Positions 1 to 11,658 of a stretch of 64,000 nucleotides of DNA are shown here, piece by piece. A model generated the notes under the pieces. It saw only the letters and a list, made by a program, of their open reading frames with translations. It made no database searches and had not been told where the DNA came from. The translations under genes were made by a program, and so were the position numbers. The first letter of the stretch is position 1, and each line of letters starts with the position of its first letter. The stretch is from Tsukamurella conjunctivitidis (lineage in GTDB: Bacteria > Actinomycetota > Actinomycetes > Mycobacteriales > Mycobacteriaceae), in assembly GCF_007858475.1 (NCBI RefSeq), contig NZ_VIGX01000006.1, positions 1-64,000 of the forward strand, read 5' to 3'.

Positions 1-1224
1 GGGGGGGGGGGGGCGGGCGGTGGGGGGGGGGCCGGGCGGGGGGGGCGGCGGTCCGGTGGGGGGGGTGGGCAGCGCCCGGCGGGGACGGGGCGGGGGGGGG
101 GGAAGGGACGGGCCGGTCGGAATCGGGCGGGGCGGGCCCGACGGGGCGGCGGGTGCGCTGGGCCCGCTGGGCGGCGGCGCGCAGTCGAGCACGGTGGTGG
201 GTGCCGGCGTGCCGCCGGGGCCGCGGGCCGCACCGGACGCCGCCGAGGGCCCGGTGGGCGGCTTAGCCGAGGTCGTCGCCGGTCCGGGCCGCGCCGAGGA
301 CACGGCCGCCGAGGGCCTCCCCGGCCCGGACGGTGCCGCCGAGCCGGACGGCCCGGCCGGGCGGGAGGGCGCACCGTCGGGCACACCGCAGCCGACGACG
401 ACCACCTGGCCGGGCGGCAGGGGCTTGGGCAGCTGCGTGGGCGGCGCGATGGGCGCGGTCATGTCGGGGATGCCACCGACGGGGATCGCCCGGTCGCGGT
501 AGGCCTTCGACCAGGCCACGACGTTGTCGACGTAGGAGTTCGACTGGTTGTAGGCGAACACCGCGACCCGCTGCGCGGCTTCGCTCTGCAGCCCGGACGC
601 GCTGGAGCAGAGGTACCGCGCGGCGCCGTACGCGGCGTCGCGGACGTTGTTGACGTCGGCCCTGCCGTCGCCGGAGTTGTCGCCGCCGAACAGTGACCAC
701 GTGGTGGTGAGGAACTGCATGGGGCCGAGGGCGCGGGCGAAGCCGTCGCCGTCGCGGATCACGGCGTTCCCGGCCAGTGAGCCGTCGAGGACCGGACCCT
801 GGATCGGGGTGAGCGTGTTGCCCGCGGCGTCGACGTTGCCGCCGTCCGCGTGCCCCGACTCGATCCGGCCGATGGCCGCCACGAGGTTCCATTCGATCCC
901 GCAGCCGGGCGCCTCGAGGGCCATCCGGTCGGCGGCTCCGCGGTAGGCGGCGTACGCGGCGCCGGGGATGCCGAGCGGCCCGGGCGCGACCTTCACGGCC
1001 TCCGGCCGCGGTGGGATCGGCACGTGGCGCGGTGCCGGGGCGGCCGGCGCGTCCGACGGTGCCGGCGGGCGCAGGTCGGCCAGGCCGATCGCGGCCTGCG
1101 CGACCAGCTCGGGACCGGGGGAACGGTGCGCGACGGGCACGTCGGGTGCGGCGGTGTCGGCGCCCGCGACGCCGAGCAGTAGCGCAGCGGCACCCGCTGC
1201 GGCGGTGGCCCCGAGGATCCGCAC
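1..1224 (-). CDS. Secreted lytic transglycosylase-like protein, 3' end beyond the window
   Basis: The frame reads leftward from a GTG at 1224 preceded by GGGAGGGG and stays open to position 1, so about 408 codons are seen and the C-terminus is missing. The N-terminus is a hydrophobic Ala/Leu signal peptide (about residues 1-25). Around residues 100-190 is an SLT-type fold: IESGHADGG with the likely catalytic Glu, then LGPMQFLTTTW and later AAYGAARYLC and AVFAYNQS, as in actinobacterial lytic transglycosylases that cleave peptidoglycan glycan strands outside the cell. The rest is a Pro/Ala/Ser-rich tail becoming almost pure proline near the left edge, where the plus strand is runs of G. The fold call is firm; the exact subfamily is not. 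Confidence 0.8.
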   Translation of the reverse strand, partial: MRILGATAAAGAAALLLGVAGADTAAPDVPVAHRSPGPELVAQAAIGLADLRPPAPSDAPAAPAPRHVPIPPRPEAVKVAPGPLGIPGAAYAAYRGAADRMALEAPGCGIEWNLVAAIGRIESGHADGGNVDAAGNTLTPIQGPVLDGSLAGNAVIRDGDGFARALGPMQFLTTTWSLFGGDNSGDGRADVNNVRDAAYGAARYLCSSASGLQSEAAQRVAVFAYNQSNSYVDNVVAWSKAYRDRAIPVGGIPDMTAPIAPPTQLPKPLPPGQVVVVGCGVPDGAPSRPAGPSGSAAPSGPGRPSAAVSSARPGPATTSAKPPTGPSAASGAARGPGGTPAPTTVLDCAPPPSGPSAPAAPSGPPRPIPTGPSLPPPPPRPRRALPTPPTGPPPPPPGPPPTARPPPP

Positions 1225-1241
1225 GGTCGCCCCTCCCGGTT

Positions 1242-1255
1242 ACTGACGAGTCAGT
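1242..1255. promoter_or_regulatory. Perfect palindrome upstream of the transglycosylase gene
   Basis: ACTGAC-GA-GTCAGT is a perfect inverted repeat with six-base arms, 17 bases before the transglycosylase GTG. Its place suits a repressor or activator site, or a small hairpin in the leader. The 217 bases between the two leftward genes (1225-1441) show nothing else recognisable. No regulator can be named. Confidence 0.35.
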
Positions 1256-1441
1256 TCTCGGAGCGGACGTTACTGCGGGGGAGTACCGGTGCGGGTGGGA
1301 CTTCAGTGAAAATCAAAGATGTCATTCAGGTTCGGGGCGGGCGCGCTCGGGCTCCCGACGCCGGGTTCTGGGACGCCACGGGTGTTCCTGTGCACGTCCG
1401 CAGCCGCAGAACGCGTCATCGTGAGGCGATGCCCTGCTGGG

Positions 1442-2080
1442 TCAGGACAGGGCGGCGATCGCGTCCGCCAGCAGCGCCGGGGCGTCGCTCACTCCGTGCA
1501 CGCGCCACGGCGAGACCCACTCCGTCGCCGCGAGACCGGCGTAGACCGCGCCCGTCCGCGCCTGCAGGTCCCCGTCCTTCTCGTAGGCGTCCCGCTCGCG
1601 GGCGGCGTCGCTCGCCTCGCGGCTCCGCGCGCGTTCGGCGGCGACGGTCACCGGCACGTCGAGGTACACCTGCAGGTCGGGCACCGGGAGCCCGAACCGG
1701 CCGAACTCGAGCTCGCGCACCCAGGCGGTCACGGCACCGTCGGCGCCCTCGCCCAGGCGGGCGGCGCTGTAGGCGGCGGAGGAGGCGGCGTAGCGGTCCA
1801 GCAGCACGACGTCGTGCGCGGCGAGCGCGGCGCGGATGTCGGGCGCCGCCGCCTGCCGGTCGAAGGCGAACAACAGCCCCATGCCGTACACCGACTCGGC
1901 GACGTCGCCGTTGCCGCCGCGCAGCGCCTCCGCGGCGAGGTCGGCGAACTGGGTGCCGTAGCGCGGGAAGGCGAGCGCGCACACGGTCCGTCCCGACGCC
2001 TCCAGCCGCGCCGTGACCGCCCGCGTGAGCGTGTTCTTGCCGGCCCCGTCGAGGCCCTCGATCGCGACGAGTCGTCCCAT
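1442..2080 (-). CDS. tmk: Thymidylate kinase
   Basis: A 212-residue dTMP kinase that makes dTDP from dTMP and ATP for DNA synthesis. The P-loop near residue 9 reads GLDGAGKNT, with Asn where many P-loop kinases have Ser/Thr followed by Thr. LLDRYAASSAAY is the DRY-like nucleotide-binding segment and LQVYLDVPVTVAAERARSR precedes the lid. Length is normal. The ATG at 2080 is preceded by TACGAT seven bases upstream, so the mRNA is probably leaderless. It diverges from mtrA; in Mycobacterium tuberculosis, as I recall, tmk and mtrA point the same way, so this end has been rearranged. Confidence 0.95.
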   Translation of the reverse strand: MGRLVAIEGLDGAGKNTLTRAVTARLEASGRTVCALAFPRYGTQFADLAAEALRGGNGDVAESVYGMGLLFAFDRQAAAPDIRAALAAHDVVLLDRYAASSAAYSAARLGEGADGAVTAWVRELEFGRFGLPVPDLQVYLDVPVTVAAERARSREASDAARERDAYEKDGDLQARTGAVYAGLAATEWVSPWRVHGVSDAPALLADAIAALS

Positions 2081-2088
2081 GCTGAGGA

Positions 2089-2105
2089 TCGTAAGGTGTC
2101 GTAAG
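2089..2105. promoter_or_regulatory. Direct repeats in the tmk/mtrA divergent promoter region
   Basis: TCGTAAG occurs twice with a 10-base period (2089-2095 and 2099-2105), the geometry of OmpR-family response-regulator sites. The repeats overlap a leftward -10 box TACGAT for tmk and a possible rightward TAAGGT for mtrA. MtrA is itself OmpR-type, so autoregulation is plausible but inferred. The repeats differ from the GTCACA-like element I recall for mycobacterial MtrA. Confidence 0.4.
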
Positions 2106-2132
2106 AGCCGGAACGTGGGCAGCAGTGACAAT

Positions 2133-2819
2133 ATGGACAGCATGAAACCCCGGATACTGGTGATCGACGACGATCCCGCGCTGGCGGAGATGCTCACCAT
2201 CGTCCTGCGCAACGAGGGCTTCGACTCGACGGTGGTCGGCGACGGCACCCAGGCGCTGAGCGCGGCCCGCGAGTTCCGCCCCGACCTGGTGCTGCTCGAC
2301 CTCATGCTCCCGGGCATGAACGGCATCGACGTGTGCCGCGTGCTGCGCGCCGATTCGTCGGTGCCGATCGTGATGCTCACGGCGAAGGCGGACACGGTCG
2401 ACGTCGTGCTGGGCCTCGAGTCGGGCGCCGACGACTACGTGATCAAGCCCTTCAAGCCGAAGGAACTCGTCGCGCGCGTGCGGGCGCGGCTGCGCCGCAC
2501 CGACGAGGAACCCAGCGAGCTGCTGTCGATCGGCAACGTGATCATCGACGTGCCGGCGCACAAGGTGACCCGCGACGGCGAGGTCGTCTCGCTCACGCCC
2601 ACCGAGTTCGACCTGCTGGTCACGATGGCCCGCAAGCCGCGGCAGGTGTTCACCCGCGACGTGCTGCTCGAGCAGGTGTGGGGCTACCGGCACCCGGCGG
2701 ACACGCGCCTGGTGAACGTCCACATCCAGCGCTTGCGCGCGAAGATCGAGAAGGATCCGGAGAACCCCGAGATCGTCCTCACCCTGCGCGGCGTCGGCTA
2801 CAAGGCGGGGCCGGCGTGA
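2133..2819 (+). CDS. mtrA: Two-component response regulator MtrA
   Basis: A 228-residue OmpR/PhoB-type response regulator, nearly colinear with mycobacterial MtrA, which links cell division, peptidoglycan hydrolase expression and osmotic response. The receiver domain has the acidic pocket (IDDD near residues 11-14) and phospho-acceptor Asp56 in [15 protein letters not shown] and the conserved Lys in IKPFKPKE follow. The C-terminal winged helix includes [23 protein letters not shown]. The ATG at 2133 gives [10 protein letters not shown], matching the family N-terminus; a second ATG at 2142 is possible. It is followed 16 bases later by mtrB, the cognate kinase. Confidence 0.97.
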   Translation: MDSMKPRILVIDDDPALAEMLTIVLRNEGFDSTVVGDGTQALSAAREFRPDLVLLDLMLPGMNGIDVCRVLRADSSVPIVMLTAKADTVDVVLGLESGADDYVIKPFKPKELVARVRARLRRTDEEPSELLSIGNVIIDVPAHKVTRDGEVVSLTPTEFDLLVTMARKPRQVFTRDVLLEQVWGYRHPADTRLVNVHIQRLRAKIEKDPENPEIVLTLRGVGYKAGPA

Positions 2820-2835
2820 GCGGGCCGATCGGCTC

Positions 2836-4524
2836 GTGATCGACCGGGCCGGGGCGGCCCGGCTGGCGGACTGGGCGCGCGAGGCGGTGCACGCGGTCCG
2901 GTCGGATCCCGCGGTGGTGCTGCGCGACGGTGCCCGGTACGCGGGCATGGGCGTGTCCTACGCGGGCCGCGTGTGGCGCCGCTCGCTGCAGCTGCGGGTG
3001 GTCACGCAGACCCTGGTGCTCAGCCTGACGGTGTTGCTGCTGCTGGGCTTCGTGCTCACCTCGCAGATCGCGAACCAGTTGATCGACGCGAAGCTCACCG
3101 CGGGCAAGGAGGAGACGGCCCGGGTCAAGCAGAACGTGGAGATCGCCCTCGCGCGGAGCGAGCCGCGCACCGAGGGCGTCGAGTCGGTGCTGCGCAGCGT
3201 CCGGTCGAGTCTGGTCAGCCAGGGCCTCGACGTGGGCCCGACGGCCGCCCGCTCCGGCAATTACGACCCGGTGCTGATCGTGCCGCACGGCTCCGGTCGA
3301 CCTCCCACCGTCCTGGGCAGCGAGAGCGAGGTCCCGCAGACGCTGCAGACCTTCGTCCGCAGCGGGCAGACCGCCTCCCAGCACGCGACCGTCACCGACA
3401 GCACCGGCCGCTACGGCAAGGTGCTGGTGATCGGCACCCCGGTGCAGTCGACGATCGCGGGCCTCGAGCTGTACCTGGTGTTCCCCCTCACCCAGGAGGA
3501 GAACACGCTGAGCCTGATGCAGGGGACGCTGTACACGGGCGGCGCCGTGCTGCTGATCCTGCTCGCCGCGGTGAGCCTGCTCGTCGCGCGCCAGGTCGTG
3601 CTGCCCGTCCGGTCGGCGGCGCGCATCGCGGTGCGGTTCGCCGAGGGGAGGCTCAAGGAACGCATGCCCGTGCGCGGCGAGGACGACATCGCGCGCCTGG
3701 CGATGAGCTTCAACGACATGGCCGAATCGCTGTCCAAGCAGATCGGCCAGCTCGAGGAGTTCGGCGACCTTCAGCGCCAGTTCACCTCCGACGTCTCGCA
3801 CGAGCTGCGCACGCCGCTCACGACGGTCCGGATGGCGGCCGACATGATCGCCGACTCCGCCGACGAACTCGACCCCGGCCTGCGGCGCACCACGGAGCTG
3901 ATGCAGAAGGAACTCGACCGCTTCGAGACCCTGCTCGCCGAGCTGCTGGAGATCTCCCGGCACGACGCCGGCGTCGCGGAACTGCACGCCGAACAGATCG
4001 ACATCGAGGTGCCGATCGCCTCGGCGATGGCGACCGTGCGGCACCTGGCCGAGCAGTCCGAGACCGAGCTCATCCTGGACATGCCCGACGATCCCGTGAT
4101 CGTCGAGGCGGACACCCGGCGCGTCGAGCGGGTCCTGCGCAACCTGCTCGCCAACGCCATCGACCACAGCGAGGGCAAGCCCGTGATCCTCACCATGCGC
4201 GCCGATGACGACGCCGTGGCGATCACCGTCCGCGATTACGGCGTGGGCCTGCGGCCCGGGGAGGAGAAGCTGGTCTTCAACCGGTTCTGGCGGTCCGATC
4301 CGTCCCGCGTGCGACGCTCCGGCGGCACCGGGCTGGGCCTGGCGATCAGCATCGAGGACGCGCGGCTGCACAGCGGCCGGCTCGAGGCGTGGGGCGAGCC
4401 CGGCAGCGGCTCCTGCTTCCGGCTCACCCTGCCCCGCACCCGCGGCGGCAAGGTCACCGTCAGCCCCCTGCCCCTGAAGTCGATGGCGCGACGCGGCGCG
4501 GAAGGGGGCTCCGACGATGCCTAG
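2836..4524 (+). CDS. mtrB: Two-component sensor histidine kinase MtrB
   Basis: A 562-residue membrane sensor kinase that phosphorylates MtrA. Start is the GTG at 2836. Membrane helices lie near residues 58-80 and 230-255, enclosing an extracellular sensor of about 150 residues. A HAMP linker follows, then the HisKA motif SHELRTPLT with phospho-His near residue 322. The ATP-binding domain has an N-box [10 protein letters not shown] near 436, DYGVGLRPG and [10 protein letters not shown]. The last bases overlap the lpqB start (ATG at 4517), so mtrA, mtrB and lpqB are translationally linked, as in mycobacteria. Confidence 0.96.
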   Translation: MIDRAGAARLADWAREAVHAVRSDPAVVLRDGARYAGMGVSYAGRVWRRSLQLRVVTQTLVLSLTVLLLLGFVLTSQIANQLIDAKLTAGKEETARVKQNVEIALARSEPRTEGVESVLRSVRSSLVSQGLDVGPTAARSGNYDPVLIVPHGSGRPPTVLGSESEVPQTLQTFVRSGQTASQHATVTDSTGRYGKVLVIGTPVQSTIAGLELYLVFPLTQEENTLSLMQGTLYTGGAVLLILLAAVSLLVARQVVLPVRSAARIAVRFAEGRLKERMPVRGEDDIARLAMSFNDMAESLSKQIGQLEEFGDLQRQFTSDVSHELRTPLTTVRMAADMIADSADELDPGLRRTTELMQKELDRFETLLAELLEISRHDAGVAELHAEQIDIEVPIASAMATVRHLAEQSETELILDMPDDPVIVEADTRRVERVLRNLLANAIDHSEGKPVILTMRADDDAVAITVRDYGVGLRPGEEKLVFNRFWRSDPSRVRRSGGTGLGLAISIEDARLHSGRLEAWGEPGSGSCFRLTLPRTRGGKVTVSPLPLKSMARRGAEGGSDDA

Positions 4525-6337
4525 GCTCGCCCGCGTGCTCCGCACGCACCCCGGCCGGGCCCTGACGGTGCTGCTCGCGGCACTGCTCGTCCTCACCGGC
4601 TGCGCCAACATCCCCGAGTCCACGAGCCCGCGCGTGATCGGCGACCTGGGCGGGGAGACCGCGGCGCCCGACCGCGGGCTGGCGCCGCGCCGCGACGTGC
4701 AGCCCGAGCTCATCGTCCGCGACTTCCTCAAGGCCAATGCGGTCGCCGACGGCAACTACGCCGCCTCCCGCAAGTTCCTCACCCCGAACGCGAACTGGCA
4801 GGTGCCGCAGCAGGCGGTCGTGGTCAAGGACATCGACGTGCTGCCCACGGAGCGCACCGAGAACTTCATGAAGGCGACGATCCGCGCGCAGGCCACGGGC
4901 TTCCTCGGCGCCGACGGCACCTTCGAACCGGCCTCGCAGTCGATCACGCAGAACGTGCAGCTCGTGCGGGTCGACGGGCAGTGGCGCGTGCAGGGACTCA
5001 GCTCGGTGGGCGACACCCCGATGCTGGTGATCGACACGGAACAGTTCCGCCTCGTCTACCGCCGGTACCTGCTCTACTTCCCGGACCCGACGGGCCGCAC
5101 CCTGGTGCCGGACGCCCGCTGGCTGGCCGGACCGCGTTCCAAGCTGGCCTCCGACCTGCTCGTGCTGCTGGTCCGCGGCCCCCGCGCCGCGCTCAAGGAC
5201 GCCGTCTTCAATCCCTTCGGGGCCAACGCGGCCGTGCGCGGTGCCGTCACGGACGCGCAGGGGAACCAGCGCGATCCCGGCGTCGGCTTCGCGGGCGTGC
5301 GGGTGGACCTCACGGGCCTGCCGCGGATCGAGCCCGACGTGGCGCGGCTGGTCGCCGGGCAGATCGTGTGGAGCCTCGCCGGCGCCGACGTGCAGGGGCC
5401 GTACGTCATCACCGTCGACGGCTCGCCGCTCGACGACAAGCACCAGTCGGGCTGGAACCCCAACGACGTCGCGTCGATCAGCCCGAACGCGTCCTCCGAC
5501 CTCGCGGTGGGCCTGCACGGCGTCCTCGACGGCAGGTTCGTCAAGATCACGGGCGGGCCGGGCACCGGGGGACAGGTCACTCCGGTCGCGGGCCCGCTCG
5601 GCGCGTCGACGTCGATCCGCTCGATCGGGCTGTCGAGCTCGGGCCGGCAGGTGGCGGCGGTGCTCGACGCGGGTGGGCGCGGCGTCCCCGGAGCCGCCCT
5701 CGCTCTGGCCCCCTACGGCGGCGTGCCGACGCAGGTGCTCACCGCCGGCTCGATGACCCGGCCGTCCTGGACGCCCGACGACGCCGGCGTCTGGACCGTG
5801 CTCGACGGGACGCGGGTGGTCCGGGTCCGGCAGGACCAGACCACCGGCGAGGTCTCGACCTCCGACGTCGACACGAGCGAGGTCGCGGCGGTCGCGCCCG
5901 GCGCGATCACCGAGCTGCGCCTCTCGCGCGACGGTGTGCGGGCGGCCCTCGTCGTGGGCGGGCGGGTGCTGGTCGGCGTCGTGCAGTCGGCGGCGAACGG
6001 GCAGGCGAAGCTCACCCGACTCATGTCCGTGGTCACCGACCGCGAGCTGGTGGCGTCGTCGGTCGATTGGCAGTCCGGCGACACGATCTTCATCGGCCGC
6101 AACACCTCCGATTCGCCGGTGCTGTCCGTGCGCTACGACTCCGGCGAGGTCGCCGCGCTCCCGAGCCGCAACCTCTCGCCGCCCGTCTACAACGTCGCGG
6201 TGTCCGCGAGCACGGTCTACGCCACCGACTCGTCGGGGGTCTGGGAGATCAGCATCGGCCCGGACAGTGACGAGCAATACTGGAGCCAGGTGGATCGTCT
6301 GGCGGGGGGCCGGGCGAACCCGGTGCTGCCGGGCTAG
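4517..6337 (+). CDS. lpqB: Lipoprotein LpqB, partner of MtrB
   Basis: A 606-residue lipoprotein. The signal peptide ends in the lipobox LTGC, so Cys29 is the predicted lipidated residue and the mature protein sits on the outer face of the membrane. The N-terminal half has GerMN-like spore-germination segments; the C-terminal half has repeated Ser/Asp/Trp-rich blades of a beta-propeller. LpqB is reported to bind the MtrB extracellular domain and modulate MtrA signalling. The ATG overlaps the end of mtrB by eight bases, supporting the start. The neighbour downstream is comF. Confidence 0.95.
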   Translation: MPRLARVLRTHPGRALTVLLAALLVLTGCANIPESTSPRVIGDLGGETAAPDRGLAPRRDVQPELIVRDFLKANAVADGNYAASRKFLTPNANWQVPQQAVVVKDIDVLPTERTENFMKATIRAQATGFLGADGTFEPASQSITQNVQLVRVDGQWRVQGLSSVGDTPMLVIDTEQFRLVYRRYLLYFPDPTGRTLVPDARWLAGPRSKLASDLLVLLVRGPRAALKDAVFNPFGANAAVRGAVTDAQGNQRDPGVGFAGVRVDLTGLPRIEPDVARLVAGQIVWSLAGADVQGPYVITVDGSPLDDKHQSGWNPNDVASISPNASSDLAVGLHGVLDGRFVKITGGPGTGGQVTPVAGPLGASTSIRSIGLSSSGRQVAAVLDAGGRGVPGAALALAPYGGVPTQVLTAGSMTRPSWTPDDAGVWTVLDGTRVVRVRQDQTTGEVSTSDVDTSEVAAVAPGAITELRLSRDGVRAALVVGGRVLVGVVQSAANGQAKLTRLMSVVTDRELVASSVDWQSGDTIFIGRNTSDSPVLSVRYDSGEVAALPSRNLSPPVYNVAVSASTVYATDSSGVWEISIGPDSDEQYWSQVDRLAGGRANPVLPG

Positions 6338-6361
6338 GAACGCACCTGGATCGGGGGAGCC

Positions 6362-7030
6362 GTGCGCATCGTCCGGGGTGTCCTCGGTGGGGTCGACGAC
6401 CTGATCGAGCTCGCCGTGCCGCGCACCTGCGGCGGCTGCGGCTTCCCCCGCGTGCGCTGGTGCGCGCGCTGCGAGGCGGCCCTGCACGACGTGCCGGCGC
6501 TGATCCGCGCCACCGTCGACCCCGGGGTGCCCGTCTGGACGCTCGGCCGGTACGACGGTGCGCGCCGCCGCGCCGTGCTGCAACTCAAGGAGCGCGGACG
6601 GGGCGACCTGTCCGTCCCGCTGGGGCGCGCGCTCGCGCACGCGGTGCTGCGCCTGCGGGCCTGGGGTGAGCTGGCCGGCGACGTCGTCCTGGTGCCCGCG
6701 CCCACGACGGCGTGGGCCGCGCGACGCCGGGGCGGCGACGTGGTCACCGCTGTGTGCCGCGCCGCCGCCCGCACCGCCGAACCGGCGTGCCCGGTGACCG
6801 TCGCGCCGGTCCTGCGGGCCGTGGGGGCCGCGGAGTCCGTGGGGCTGAGCGCGTCGGCGCGCGCGGCCAACGTGCGCGGCGCCGTCCGGGTGCGGTCGCT
6901 GCCGCCCGCCGGCACCGTCGTCCTGGTCGACGACGTGGTGACCACCGGGGCCACTCTGGCCGAGTCCGTCGCCGCCCTGGCCCGACGGGGCGTGCCCGTC
7001 GCCGCCGCCCTCACTCTGGCCGCGGCGTGA
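6362..7030 (+). CDS. ComF family phosphoribosyltransferase-like protein
   Basis: A 222-residue ComF/GntX-type protein. The N-terminus has a zinc-ribbon-like pair of cysteine pairs, CGGC and CARC (Cys23, 26, 34, 37). The C-terminal part is a PRT fold with the PRPP-binding loop VVLVDDVVTTGATL near residue 186. Homologs take part in DNA uptake in competent bacteria, but the biochemical role in actinobacteria is not settled. The GTG at 6362 lies 24 bases after lpqB, so it is probably cotranscribed. The same lpqB-comF-hpf-secA1 order occurs in mycobacteria. Confidence 0.9.
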   Translation: MRIVRGVLGGVDDLIELAVPRTCGGCGFPRVRWCARCEAALHDVPALIRATVDPGVPVWTLGRYDGARRRAVLQLKERGRGDLSVPLGRALAHAVLRLRAWGELAGDVVLVPAPTTAWAARRRGGDVVTAVCRAAARTAEPACPVTVAPVLRAVGAAESVGLSASARAANVRGAVRVRSLPPAGTVVLVDDVVTTGATLAESVAALARRGVPVAAALTLAAA

Positions 7031-7110
7031 CGTGTCGATGAACTCGCAATGACCAAATCCTGGCGGGAACCGGCGACCCGGGCTATCTTCGGGGGTACCT
7101 TTCCCGGTTC

Positions 7111-7128
7111 GAGAAAGAGGAGGTGATC
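7111..7128 (+). promoter_or_regulatory. Extended anti-16S-like sequence in the hpf leader
   Basis: The leader contains GAGAAAGAGGAGGTGATC. Its last ten bases, GGAGGTGATC at 7119-7128, would pair without mismatch with the conserved 3' end of 16S rRNA. No ATG, GTG or TTG follows at normal Shine-Dalgarno distance: the only GTG (7123) lies inside the pairing region, and the likely hpf start is 130 bases downstream. A ribosome standby or sensing site for a hibernation-factor mRNA is an attractive inference. Confidence 0.5.
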
Positions 7129-7260
7129 GCACACCTTCCTGGCGTCGGGCAGTCCGCCCGCCGTTCGAATCTGAGCCTGCTCCCACGCGCGCCTGACCGA
7201 AGTGACGGACTGGTGATCCGTACGAGCGCAAAGGATCCGGGCCTGCACGAAAGGTTCCAC

Positions 7261-7986
7261 ATGACCCTTCTGTCCCCGCGCGACACGAATCGCGCCCACG
7301 CGACCCCCAACGTCGAGGTCGACCCCTTCCGCGAACCCAGCCACGTGACTGACGAGCGCGACAAGGACTACCTCACTCCCAACGCCCCCGTGGCCATCGA
7401 CGGCCGCAACGTGGAGGTGCCCGAGCACTTCCGCGTCTACCTGGGAGACAAGCTGGCGCGGCTCGAGAAGTTCCGCTCCACCATCACCCTGTTCGAGGTC
7501 AGCCTCTTCCACGAGCCCAATCCGCGGCAGTCCAAGTCCTGCCAGCGGCTGGAGTTGACGGTGCGCGGCAAGGGCGGCGTCGCCCGCGCCGAGGCGGCGG
7601 CGGAGAACTTCTACGCCGCGTTCGAGACGGCTCTCTCCCGTCTGCAGAGCCGCCTGCGCAAGGCCTCGGACCGCAAGAAGGTGCACTACGGCAACCGCAC
7701 GCCGGTCTCGGTGGCCGAGGCCACGGCACCGTCGGCTCTGCCCGACGCGCCGCCCGCGTCCGAGGCGGACGACGATCCGTACGCCGCGCTCGTCGAGGAC
7801 CACCTGCCCGGCCAGATCGTCCGCATCAAGGACCATCCGGGCACACCGATGACGGTCGACGACGCCCTGTCGCAGATGGAACTGGTCGGCCACGACTTCT
7901 TCCTCTTCTTCGACAAGGAGGCCGAGAAGCCGTCCGTGGTCTACCGACGGAAGGCCTTCGACTACGGCCTTCTCCGCCTGACCTGA
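7261..7986 (+). CDS. hpf: Ribosome hibernation-promoting factor, long form
   Basis: A 241-residue HPF/RaiA-type protein from the ATG at 7261, which has GAAAGG seven bases upstream. The S30AE domain begins near residue 43 (VAIDGRNVEVPEHFRVYLGDKLARLEKF) and binds the decoding region of the 30S subunit. After a variable linker the C-terminal domain (DDPYAALVEDHLPGQIVRIKDHP) is the dimerisation module of long HPF, which joins ribosomes into inactive dimers or stabilises idle ones. The frame is open upstream to 7123, and GTG 7345 gives a shorter form, so the start is moderately certain. The leader carries an unusual 16S-complementary stretch. secA1 follows. Confidence 0.92.
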   Translation: MTLLSPRDTNRAHATPNVEVDPFREPSHVTDERDKDYLTPNAPVAIDGRNVEVPEHFRVYLGDKLARLEKFRSTITLFEVSLFHEPNPRQSKSCQRLELTVRGKGGVARAEAAAENFYAAFETALSRLQSRLRKASDRKKVHYGNRTPVSVAEATAPSALPDAPPASEADDDPYAALVEDHLPGQIVRIKDHPGTPMTVDDALSQMELVGHDFFLFFDKEAEKPSVVYRRKAFDYGLLRLT

Positions 7987-8074
7987 CGTTTCGCCTACCA
8001 TGGATCCCGGTCGCGGTGACGCGGCCGGGATTCGTGCGTCCAGAGTTTGTCTTGTAACGGATTGAGGTTGCTCA

Positions 8075-10825
<2,751 letters not shown>

Positions 10826-10827
10826 CG

Positions 10828-10862
10828 GTGCCCGGCGGGCCTACACCGGGTCCGCCGGCGCC
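10828..10862. terminator. GC-rich imperfect hairpin between convergent genes
   Basis: GGTGCCCGGCGGG pairs imperfectly with TCCGCCGGCGCC across a short loop, just after the secA1 stop and before the 3' end of the convergent acyltransferase gene. No T-run follows, which is common in actinobacteria. It could end transcription in both directions. Confidence 0.4.
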
Positions 10863-10912
10863 GATGCCGGACCAGGGCGAACCAGAGGGCCTGCCGCAGT
10901 GCGGGCGTGCGG

Positions 10913-11593
10913 CTACTTGCCGCCCTTCTTCGCGTACTCGGGCACCCGGGTCTGGCCGGTGTGCTCGCCGATGGTGTCCATGAGCCGGTCGGTCGCGCGG
11001 CGGATCGAATCCTGGTCGTCGAGGCTCGCATCGCTCAGGTCCAGCGGCGGCAGCACGTCGACGGTCACGCGGCTCTTCCAGAAGTTCTTCCGCGTGCGGT
11101 TGTCGGTGCGGCCCAGCGCGATCGGGATGATCGGGGTGCCCGTGGCGAGCGCGACGCGTACCGCGCCGGTCTTGCCCTTGTAGAGCCGGCCGTCGGGGGA
11201 GCGGGTGCCTTCGGGGTGGATCCCCCAGGCGCCGCCGTCCTCGACGATCCTCGTGGCCGCCTCCAGCGCGGGCGCCGAGACGGAGCCGCCGCGGCGGTCG
11301 ACCGGGATCTGCCCCATGCCGGAGAAGAAGACCTTCTTGAACCGGCCCTTGAGGCCCGGCTCGGTGAAGTAGTCCGCCTTGGCGAGGAAACTGACCGGCC
11401 GCCGCGCGCTCTGCACCACGTAGAAGGAGTCCGAGATCGCGAGGTGGTTCGCGGCGAGGATCACCGGTCCGCTGCGCGGAATGTTCTCCAGCCCGGTGTA
11501 TTCGGGGCGCCCCCATGCCCACAGCAGGGGGCCGATCAGGAGGTGGCGGGCCACCCGGTAACGGAACGCGGCACGCAGCGAGCTCAGCGACAT
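10913..11593 (-). CDS. 1-acyl-sn-glycerol-3-phosphate acyltransferase family protein
   Basis: A 226-residue PlsC-type acyltransferase that would transfer an acyl group to lysophosphatidate or a related acceptor in phospholipid or storage-lipid synthesis. NHLAISD near residue 50 is the catalytic HX4D motif, and GIHPEGTRSPDG near 145 is the acceptor-phosphate block EGTRS. ADYFTEPGLKGRFKKVFF and TPIIPIALG are further family blocks. The ATG at 11593 has AAGGGAC close by. It converges on secA1 and lies head-to-tail with the Rv3235-like gene. Confidence 0.9.
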   Translation of the reverse strand: MSLSSLRAAFRYRVARHLLIGPLLWAWGRPEYTGLENIPRSGPVILAANHLAISDSFYVVQSARRPVSFLAKADYFTEPGLKGRFKKVFFSGMGQIPVDRRGGSVSAPALEAATRIVEDGGAWGIHPEGTRSPDGRLYKGKTGAVRVALATGTPIIPIALGRTDNRTRKNFWKSRVTVDVLPPLDLSDASLDDQDSIRRATDRLMDTIGEHTGQTRVPEYAKKGGK

Positions 11594-11658
11594 GTCCCTT
11601 GTGTACCGCCCCGCCGGGCCGGGCGGTCGTGATTCGCGCAAACACCCCGAACCCGCGT

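Noticed and set aside
1225-1441. Cyclic-di-AMP riboswitch upstream of the transglycosylase gene
   Set aside because: Such elements often precede wall hydrolase genes in actinobacteria, but the reverse complement lacks the conserved paired blocks; only a short palindrome is present.
6362-7030. ComF as evidence of natural DNA uptake linked to the 9-mer
   Set aside because: ComF homologs are widespread in non-competent actinobacteria and this one sits in a conserved housekeeping context, so the name does not support competence.
7065-7090. Stress-sigma promoter upstream of hpf (GGGAACC followed by CTATCTT)
   Set aside because: The -35-like element is good but there is no GTT at the needed spacing, so it is not listed as a promoter.
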